A stretch of DNA of 64,000 bases from Drosophila miranda (lineage: Eukaryota; Arthropoda; Insecta; Diptera; Drosophilidae), in assembly GCF_003369915.1 (NCBI RefSeq), contig NC_046676.1:17590001-17654000 (forward strand), given 5' to 3'. The position numbers and the translations under genes are program-made. This document shows positions 50,560-64,000 of the stretch, piece by piece. Below the pieces are notes generated by a model. It had not been told where the DNA came from. It worked only from the letters and a program-made list of their open reading frames with translations, and ran no database searches. The first letter of the stretch is position 1; each line of letters begins with the position of its first letter.

Positions 50560-53253
50560 CTTCTGTTTGGTTGACGTTGCTCTACTTTTGGGTTCTAGAT
50601 TTGTGGCTCTCCTTGTGGCTCTGTATGTGTAGGCGTCTTTATCTGTATCTGTATCTGTGGACGTGTATTGTGCACCCATCTGCAAAATGAAACATAAATT
50701 GGTTATTGTGTGAGTCATGTGGAAATGTGAAACGTTTTGACGGCATTATTCAAATTAATCGCTGTGGCATTTCTACAGCAAGTTATGGGCACGGCCCAGG
50801 CAGGCGACACGACGAGGCGGCACAGTCGAGCAAGTGCGTAGAAGCAATATGCCGCTGACTCAAGTAGGTGAAAGTCTCTCTCCAGTGACTTGCATATGCA
50901 AAAACGAAAAAAAAACCAGATAGAAAGGCAATGCTCGCAGGCCGAAGCTCTGGATACCCTCGCCGATCCGCTGATCCCTTGACAGCTGTAGTACTTTTGA
51001 CTGTTGGTTGGACTATCCCATGGAAATATGGCTATTCCACTCCACTGGCTTGTAGATTCTTCATTCTCAAACCCACAATACCCCGCTCTAAGGGTAACAG
51101 AAAACGAATGGAGCAAAATGTTTGATGTTCGGCACCCAGGGCGTATGTGTAATATGACGATGTGTACGAGTGTGGGTTTAGTCATGCCCAAAATGCCCCA
51201 AATGGAAAGCAAAAGTGAGCGAGTGTGTGTGTGTGCGATAACAAAGAAAGCGTTCCAAACGGTAACCGACTTAGAGATTGTATAATCAATGGATTAGTCT
51301 TAAGCTTCGTTTATATAACTGTTCGGAAATGCATTTTCCCATTCCCATGCCCATCTTCAAGTCCATTCCCATGCCCATAACTAGTTCTCAGCCCATCGCT
51401 CGGAACAGAGTTCAACAGACGGCTAATTGATCCAGAGTTCGATCGAGCAAAGAAAGTTCAGTTACAGAAACGATGACATAAACTGTGGCAATCAAAGAAA
51501 GCGCAACCGAGCAAACGAGCAGCAACCGGCGATGATGATGAGTTGGCTAAAGTTAACTGGACCTGCTCCGGGAACGGATGACAATGCGTGTCTACATATA
51601 ACTATCCCATACCCATACCCATACAGAAACAACCCAGAGGCATCTTGCGGTGACAACATACCAGTACTACACTCGCACATACCACTATTCATTGATCGAG
51701 CCTTCTTCTCGGATCGTTTCTGTTCTGTTCTGTTCTGTTTGGTTTGTTCTTTCTTTGAGTCACGATTCTGCAGCATTGAGAAATTAGCTGCGTTTAGAGC
51801 GGAGCTCAGGCCGGGCTAACGGTTAGCGGGGAGAGTAACTCTCATTGTTGGCTGCTGCTGCTGCTGTTCTACGAGTGTGTGTTGCGTAATACGGTCATTG
51901 AACCCCCCCACCGGAAGGCAGCATCAGCGGCTGCGGCTCCGTTTTTCTTAGAGGTATCTATAGCCATTAACTAATCAGATCTGTACCAGCCTCCCAGGGA
52001 AAGACTCTGGGGAATGGAGTGAACGGAAGCCATAAAACATATGTACGGATGTACTCGTGTATAAGCCCATGGCAGATTATCGAACTAATTGCTGGCACAC
52101 CTCTACAGCCACTCGCCTCGATGATTGTTTTGCTTTTATTCACAGCCGCCTCGAATGCCTCAAAAATGCTGGCCAGCTATTTGTGTATTTGGGTCACGTT
52201 CACGTTCACAGCACCAGAAATATCTGTATCTGAATCTGTATCTGTATCTGAATCTGTATAATTGTGTGTTGGCGTTGCCCGGTGTGTTGTGTGCAAATTA
52301 ACATGAATTTCGGATCGGCTACTGCGAGAGAGAGAAGCGATAACCAGAATCGGGGCACGTGAATGCCTGGGAAGATGGCGATGGAGATTTGGCCGGAACT
52401 GGGTCAGAGCCAGAAAATGATTTGCATGATTCTCGTCAGAAGAAATCATCATATCTGCCCCGCCCCGCACTACCTTTATGGGCAATTAAGTAATTTCCAC
52501 TCGGACCCGATACAAGTGACAGTTTCGTTGGCTCGTTAAAAGTGAAATTACAATTGTTGCCGCCGTTGTTTGTTATTAAAAATACATTTTGCCAGCTGTG
52601 GTGTGGGCCCTCGGTAAAAAGCGAAAGCCAGCAAATTTCTTTACTTAAAAGAAAAGTGAAATGGCGGCTTGTGGCTTGTAACTTGCAGCCTCAAATGGCG
52701 AACAAAAGAATGATGCCATTTACAGCGGAACGGGGCAGTCCATCAAAAGGCATGTATATCATCTTCATATATATACGGGTATGTGTACATATCTGGTATA
52801 ATCAAATAAGAAGTAAGTCTCGCTTCCCGCTTTCCGCTGCTTCTGCTTTCATTTCTGCTTACCAAAAACGGAAAAGAGCTGGGAGAAATTTGTGTTTGTT
52901 TTATTTTTGTGTTTCTGTTGCTTCTGGTTTGTACTGCTGCGGGCTGCCATGGATCAGGTACTTCTACCTGCTGCCGTCATTAGTTCACTAAAACCAAAGA
53001 CTGCAAGGCACGAACTCGATTTGGATACCCCTGAGGGCCAACTAATTGCAATGGGAATTGAAATCGGATCAGTGGCAATCTCTCAATTGCAAATGCCAAA
53101 TGCAAATTACAATAATTATTGTGAAGCATTCTGTGCTACCGCCCGGGCCGCAGCATCTCGGGAGTGGCTGCCTCTGTACTCTGCCTCTGCGCCAAAACCT
53201 GTATAAACCAGAGCGCGACCCAGGAACATGAAATGCAAATAACACCGAGGCAC

Positions 53254-53286
<33 letters not shown>

Positions 53287-56200
53287 GCACGGCTCCAGCT
53301 CATCTGTGCCGCAAGCCAAACGTGCTGCGGCTCCACCTCCTGCCCGCTCCTCCGCTGCTGCTGACTGCAGTTTAGACCAAAGCCAGTTGGAGGGGCGGCA
53401 GGCCTCCAACAATAAGGAAGAACCGTGTGTCGACGGAGAATGGAGTCGATCGATGGATACCCAGCGAATCGAATCGAATCGTTTTGGGTAAGTGTTTCTT
53501 TGGAAAACAGGAAATTGATTATGGATCAATAGAAATTAAGGCAACAGAAGGCCTATTATAATTCCATTCACGGCAGCAGGATCATGATCATGATAGGACA
53601 TTCTCCTTCACTTGGTAGTAAAGTATCTTTTACGTTTCCTTTCTGTTGGAACTTTTATTGAATGAATGCACTGCCCCATACTTTTGTTAGTATTCCCTCT
53701 AACCCTTCATACCCGAGGCCATAGGCATACCCAGTCTTATGCATCGTCTCCCTGAAACGACTATCAGACCAGTTCTTTAAACCGAAAAGCAAAAATCTTT
53801 TGGTGCAGCCAGCAGCTCTGCTCTTGTCTCTGGTCTTGGTTGCCGCAAGAGCCGTGCCACAGCAGCAGAAGCAGCCGCAATTGAAACACTTGTACTAAGC
53901 TGCTGCCACTCTTGTGGCTCGGCTCTGTACTTTGCAGGAATTTCAATAAATTTGCAGCAGGAGCAGATAAGTTGCAGAGCAGAACAGAAAAGATCAGATT
54001 GGAGCGAGCCAACTGCAACTTTTGCTTTGGACTTGTTTTTGAGCTTTGGCCGTGTTTGCGGGGCGCTTGAACTTGCTGCTCTTGTTTTGCGGTTGCTGCT
54101 GCTGTTGCTGTTGCTGCCCCTGTTCCCCCTGCCACCGATGGTGCAGTTAGTTGCAGTTATGCGCATCTATCGTGTGCGCTTGTATCTGTTGCTGCTGCAT
54201 CTGTTTGGGCTGCTGGTCTGGTCTGTATATGTATCCGAAGAGTGCTCCGAGTTGGCGCTTAATTGACTTGTACGCGGTAGAAAGTGCACTCACACACACG
54301 CACACAGAGATGGAGAGATTTCTAGGGCCGGCGTATCTGACAGATGCGTATCTCGTATCTCAGACTCGCATCGTTTGCATTTACTTGCGTTGGGCTTTCA
54401 ACTTTTTGGTGGCTGGCGGCTGGCGGCTGGCGGCTCTCGTCTCGTGGCGTGGCGTTTCGGTCTAACTTCTTCCCCACTGCTGCCGACTATTTTTGGGTCA
54501 TTTCTTTTAATTTGCTGTTACTGTATTATTGTTATTATATTCTCTGGTTTTTTTTCTTCCATTTTTTTTGTGTTTTTTGTTACTTTGATGTTTGCTTAAC
54601 TTCTTGGTCTGTCCGTTTTATGAGTTTCTTCACATTTGGCTTTTGTTTGACACTCGCTTTTTTCTCTCTCTTTCGTTGCCTTTCTTTTATTCCCATGCGA
54701 CTGCCCTTTGTTTCAGGCCAGAGCCGAAAGAAAAAATCACACAAAACACTGTTAGTCGCGGGATAATTGCTGGTTATTGCTGGCCGGAGCGGAGGAAGCT
54801 CTGCCGAAATTCCCGCAGATCCTCCTGCCGCACGGGTGTATATCGTATCTGCACTTGAACTTGCCTCGGACTTGGGTCAGGCCAATTATTTAACTGCACA
54901 AACACGCACGAACGCAGCACTCTCGTCGGAGAGCGGAGTGGAGCACTTAAGTGTGGAGTGCTCTGTGGTTGTGCTGTGTTGCGGTGTTGCGACAAAGACC
55001 AGACCAAAGCGAAACGAAACGCGGACGTGGACGTGGACGTGGTCAGACCGCGACAAGTTGCACACGTCTGAGGAGGAGCGCGCTCACAAAAGATCCACAC
55101 ACCAGCAGGCCAGGCCAAGACGAGGCAGAGACGCTGCTGCTGACGTTGACTGAGATTTGTGACTGAGACGTTGGCAGAGCTGAAGAACGACAAAGCGAAA
55201 TTGGTAGAAGTTCGCTCTCTCTCTCTATCGCTCGCTCGCTCGCTCGTTGGCTGGGGCTCGGATCCAACATGTGCGCGCATGCGTGCCGCTGCTAGAGCTT
55301 GGCAGCGACGCCGACTGCTACGCGCATAACGGTTTCCATTAAGGCCAGCAGCGAGAACAGCCAAATGCTAGGCGCTATTTCTTATTCAAATGAACTTCAC
55401 ACACACACACACACGCGCACATGGGCTCTCTTGTGCTGACTCTCTCGCTCTCTCTCTCGGCACAGCTGATTGGCGGCAAATGCTGTTCGGCAGGGGCGGG
55501 GTGGGGGGCAAGTCTTGGGCAGGGGTACTACGGCGCTTCTTCTCCAGTTTTGGGGCTAACAGCGCTTTCACATTAAAATAGCAAGAAGCAGCACACAACA
55601 GAGAAGCAAACAAACAAACACACACACACACAGAGACACTTTTAGAGATCTTGGATGCTTTCTACACTCTATGAGTACCCTTTCTTAAGGTATTATCCAT
55701 GAAAGATATGTAATTCCATATGCAGAAACGATCGATTCCCATCCGCTAGGGTATACGATGCTTCGACCCCCCGAAAGCTGGCCTTTCTTTCTGGTTCTTT
55801 TCATATTTTGTGGTGCTTCTGGCCATTCTTTTTGTCACCATCCATCCGGGTGTGAGTGTGTTATAATTTATGCACGTCCTCAGGTTAAGAAAGTCCATCT
55901 TTGCGAATGTTTGAGTGTGGTTGAACATATCTACATATGTACGAGCTATTTGCTGATAAGAATTGCAATTGATCAGGCACTTCTTTAGGCAGAGACCATT
56001 AGATCATTAGGCTTCAAGCAACAAAAAAAAAAAACAACAACCATTTGTGGCCGAAAGCAAGCAAGTTATCAAACAAGATTTAGGCACAGGTCCGTCCAAA
56101 CAAATGGAATAATGGGGGAAGGCGAAGACGCGGATCATAATATCATTTATTTGCCATGTTTCTTTCTTTAATGAACAAAACGCACAATTAACTCAACTTG

Positions 56201-58194
56201 GCCAAAGCGAGGGCGATGGCGATGGCGATGGGGGCAGACGCAAACGATGGCGGAGAGGATTCCGATTCGGACTCGGATTCGGGTTCGGATTCGGCCGTTT
56301 CTTGAACTTGTGAGACCTTGACAGCTGCTCCACAGCAACTGAAAGGCAAATCGACAAGCAGTGCTTGTTGGTGGCCAGTTCTTTGGCCAAAAGAAGTGGA
56401 TGCCAATGTGGATCATAAGAGCGAGTCCGTCCCAGAGAGAGATAGAAAGAGAGAGAGAGAGAGAGAGTTTAGAGAGAGAGTGTGCGTTGGCTGATAAGCT
56501 CCATCATTAGCTACTGTGCTCGCCCCCCGCTCCCCTTGGTCACCCCTTGGTCTGCGTTTCTCCTACAGATATTTAAGCATCTCGGAATCCACACGATACC
56601 CGCTGATAAGAAGCCACAAAGTGGCAGAGTCTGGATCCCCTCTGAATGTCTTGGCGGAAGTTGAACTCATTAGGAATTCAGACCACGCGCTGTCTGTGGC
56701 ACCTGTTGCACTGTCGCAACTCCGCTCCGGGGCGGGAATATATGTGTTTGGGACATCGACTTAATCTCAACAATTCTTTCCCTTTATGACTTTTTATTGT
56801 TTACTTTTCATTCTTTAATGTTTTTCTGCTTGTTGTTTGTCTTTTGTCTTCTTAAGCCACAAAATTCGCTTTGGGCCTGGCTGTACCCAAAGGTTCGGAA
56901 CTTGGCTATCAGCTGGGGAAAACTCCACTTTTTGTTGGGGCCAATGTGTAAGGTAAATGTAAACAAAGACTGTCAAGTGCGTGTAGAGTTGGCATTGGGC
57001 GGAGCAAGAAGCCCCAAAACTATACAGTGTATCCCACATGTCTCTTCCTTCCGACCGAAGCGGAAAAAGTTCTTCTGACAATAACTTTATTTTATTATGT
57101 GGCAATTATTAATTAATTTCCATTGTAGGTGTGGAAACTCTGTTGTAAAAACGAGCGGGAACGTTGGGAGCGCGGCACGAGCCGCGGCTCTACTTTTGCA
57201 ACCGGTCCTCAGTCGGTACATAGATAACCTATGATGTATGCCAATTATACAATATATTTAATAAGAAATGATACGTAAGCGTCGGCATTGTTATCCCTCT
57301 CTCTTTATAATGTGTGCACCCATCATGAGAGATGGAAAAAACATAGAGAGGAGCCCGAACGCTAGTCATATTATGCTGTTAATTCTTGCACTTCGTTGCC
57401 CACCTTCGAGCCACTGCAAATTTGGGCTATAATCACTCTTATCAGCCAGAAACCAACCCAAAAGTATACAACTAATTTTTTGAAAATTATAGAGCTGATA
57501 CTGAAGAAGTCAAAGATTCTTTTACTATTTGAATTTAATTTAAAAGAATAGAAAGAGATAAATACTCTTTAGCACAAGGCTATGTTTTATATTAAATATA
57601 AATACACTTAGGAAATGGATATTAAAGTCTGCAAGAAACCAGATCCCTAGACATTCTTAAGTTCCAAGAGAAAGGAACTCCAGGGATTCCAAATGATCGA
57701 TAAAAATGGGTCTTGAATCAGGCAAATGAAAGCCAATTTCACATACACCTTGTACACATTTTAATACTTGTTTTTATTTTATAATTGTTTAAATAACTAA
57801 CACTATAAATATGATGGTTTTGTAAGTGAATGTCTATCGTAGGAATCGTTCGTCGAACAGTGTAAAAAAAAAAAAAAAAGGGAAAGTTTAAGCCGAACAA
57901 CAAATGAATGCAGGGGTGAATAGGGGGCGGGGTTCGGATCGGGATAGGGGGTCCCTGGAAACTGGAATTAGATTAAAATAAATACAAGGCCCGCGATGGC
58001 GACGACCTTCGTCTTACACACTAGCAACCCCGAGTCGTAGAGGAATCACATGGCCTGGCTCCCGAGATGCGGACGCTGGGGGCGCTCCATCACCATCACC
58101 ATCACCATCCCCGCAACGCGACGGACACCGCACAACAGGTGCAGTCTTCCAATTCAGTTTGCTCCCCTGGTCCAGGGGCGGGCCGCGTCCCGCA
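50560..58194. other. Intergenic between the second and third protease genes
   Basis: About 7.6 kb. The left end holds the leader of the second protease gene; an acceptor-like TTTTGCAG sits at about 50680 on the minus strand, suggesting a leader intron. Repeats include TCTGTA/TCTGAA units at 52218-52260, GGTATG units at 53253-53286, (CA)n near 55399 and (GA)n near 56447-56467. The 3' UTR of the third protease gene lies at the right end. ORFs up to about 196 codons on both strands lack domains and are judged chance. Confidence 0.5.
57773..57778 (-). terminator. Likely polyadenylation signal of the third protease gene
   Basis: AATAAA on the minus strand about 420 bases after the stop at 58195. 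A pure A-run at 57865-57879 on the plus strand lies between. Plausible but unconfirmed. Confidence 0.4.
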
Positions 58195-62517
<4,323 letters not shown>

Positions 62518-63739
62518 GGCAGTGGAATAGATGGAGGATCGACGCGGACTTTCACTCTCGGCCAACACTTGTACTCTTGCACTTTCGCTTTTTCTTATAT
62601 GATCTGGAGCTGTCACTGGAGCGGTGATCCTGCCACTAGGCTGTTATTACGGTGGCTAAGGATTTCACTTTTGTTTTCAGTTAGCTGGCGCTTTCTTGCG
62701 GCCCACGCATGCGCAACGACGGCGCACGAAAAAAGAAAACTCTCGGTTCGCCGCAGACTTTGCTTTTCCACCGAAACCGTCTTGCTCTGGGCTTTACGCA
62801 TGCGCACACACACACACACACAGTTCGCTCCGCTCCACTCTGTTAATCCAGCAAAAAAAAGGCGACCGCGCGTCGGGAAAATCAGCTCAGAACTAAGCCA
62901 AGCTTTTGCGGCGGTTAAAGCACGAGGCTGCTGCCAGATGCCAGCTGCCAGCTGCTGCCGAGCCGAAGTCCAACCAGAAGCCGAACAGAGCCACCAACAT
63001 TTCGGCATTTCACTCGTCAATCGGGGCTCTGGCAGTGCAAGTGGGAGTGTGAGTGTGAGTGTGAGTGGGAAAGAGAGAGTGGATCAGCGGTGCAACATTT
63101 TTATTTCTTTTTGGAGCTAACAACATGTTGCTTGGCTTTTGGCTGTGGCCAAGGTTTTCGCTTACATAAAAGTCAGCCAAAATAATCTATAATCTTTGGT
63201 CTTTGGGAAACTGGCCGACTCATGCTGGGCAACACTTTCGAATGCGGCGAATGCGACGAGTGTGCAATTGAAGTTAATTGCAGTTGATTTTCCTGTCTCT
63301 GTGGTACGAGTACATACACACACATACACATATCGGCATGTATCTGGAAACACTTTTGCTTTTACTCATATTACATATCCGAGTCGATCCGATCCGATCT
63401 GCTCCGATCTGCTTCAGCTGCCATTGAACTTGTGCAGCATTCAGGTATCTTGTATCTGTCTTTGTACATATATGTATGTATTTATGTGTCTTTATATATG
63501 TATTTTATATGGTGCTCTGTGCGCAATTGTTATTTATAATATTTTGCCGTGATGGCCATTCACAATTTTCCGAAAAAGCGGGGCTTTCTTGCTTTCTTTC
63601 TTTGGCTCGGATGTGTCTCAAAGTGTGTGTTTTATGTTTTGTACATACATACATACATATGTTAATGTGTAATCATTTCCAGCTCTGTGGCGGCTAATTG
63701 GTTGTCGGGTCTGTCTTTTGGAAAGTCCAATTAAGCGCG
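62518..63739. other. Upstream DNA of the third protease gene
   Basis: Contains the proposed promoter of the third protease gene on the minus strand, with ATATAAG at 62594-62600 and the ATG about 80 bases downstream. Simple repeats include (CA)n at 62804-62821 and GTGAGT units near 63045-63068. No coding gene was recognised on either strand. Confidence 0.45.
62594..62600 (-). promoter_or_regulatory. TATA-like box of the third protease gene
   Basis: ATATAAG on the minus strand; a start about 30 bases downstream would leave a leader of roughly 45-50 bases before the ATG at 62517. No strong Inr was found at that spot, so this is tentative. Confidence 0.35.
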
Positions 63740-63901
63740 ATGAATAATGGTCAGTCGGCCCTGGGCTCGGTTTGGGGTGCCCCACCGCCAAGAACGTGGA
63801 ATGTGGACTTTCGCTGGGACGGAACCCTTGGTCCATGGCGTGGCTCCATCGCTGAGTCAGCGTCCGAACTTGACATCGTATCGATAGCGGAGGTGGATGT
63901 G
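63740..63901 (+). CDS. Possible first coding exon of an unseen plus-strand gene
   Basis: An ATG at 63740 opens 54 codons (MNNGQSALGSVWGAPPPRTW at the start) with balanced codon use, ending at GTAAGC, a usable donor, at 63902. Read-through would run to TAG at 63997. A perfect DRE word TATCGATA lies inside at 63879-63886, so the region may instead be promoter DNA. No domain is recognised and the window ends too soon to judge. Confidence 0.25.
63879..63886. promoter_or_regulatory. Perfect DRE palindrome TATCGATA
   Basis: An exact match to the DREF/BEAF-32 target, the only perfect copy I found in the window. It sits near the right edge, upstream of whatever gene follows. Confidence 0.5.
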
Positions 63902-64000
63902 GTAAGCGGAGCAGCCGAAGATCAAGGTTACCCCGGGCCAGGCCCCATCGCGTCGCGTGTTAACCAATATGCAAATTGTGCAAGACGAAAGACTTAGGCA

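Noticed and set aside
54774..55364. Minus-strand 196-codon ORF
   Set aside because: Low-complexity, Arg/Ser/Ala-rich, overlapping ORFs in other frames, with no signal peptide, domain or splice context.
62614..62616. Start of the third protease at an upstream in-frame codon
   Set aside because: That codon is GTG, not ATG; the first ATG at 62517 begins a good signal sequence.

Overview
The window is animal nuclear DNA with the compact gene style of Drosophila: introns of 55 to a few thousand bases, CTAAT-like branch points, CA/GA/CAG microsatellites, and genes whose order fits the melanogaster 44F-45A neighbourhood. I cannot fix the species from sequence alone. I reconstructed five protein-coding genes exon by exon. 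Every junction keeps frame except one, in the second protease gene, discussed below.

Layout. (1) Bases 1554-9714, plus strand: baboon (babo), the activin-type TGF-beta type I receptor, with three mutually exclusive ectodomain exons. Its promoter motifs lie upstream and its 3' UTR runs to about 12.14 kb. (2) 13370-15203, minus strand: a small secreted Cys-rich precursor matching the position and style of the ITG-like peptide gene (CG8216). (3) 20259-34924, minus: filzig (flz), a giant trypsin-like protease of about 1751 residues, with an 8.7-kb first intron. (4) 42886-50559, minus: a second protease of about 1034 residues with a long Thr/Ser/Pro-rich linker. (5) 58195-62517, minus: a third protease of about 579 residues, with an extra in-frame exon that could give a protease-less short form. 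The last two are probably CG8170 and CG8172.

Genes 3-5 are a tandem family. Each has an N-terminal signal or anchor, a six-Cys clip-like domain of the same spacing, a disordered linker of very different length, and a C-terminal trypsin domain with an Arg-Ile-Val-Gly-Gly activation site and a complete His/Asp/Ser triad. They look like secreted or membrane-tethered zymogens; flz is known to act in cuticle and tracheal matrix formation. babo and the peptide-like gene are neighbours, with no visible functional link to the cluster.

The remaining sequence is introns, UTRs and intergenic DNA. The most interesting non-genic points are a 47-codon minus-strand small ORF with a good start context near 37.6 kb, facing a TATA/Inr-like promoter on the other strand; a promoter-like element with a short ORF near 40.5 kb; an insulator-like motif at 41.57 kb; and a diverged direct repeat upstream of babo. 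I found no rRNA, tRNA, CRISPR array, intact transposon or virus-derived gene.
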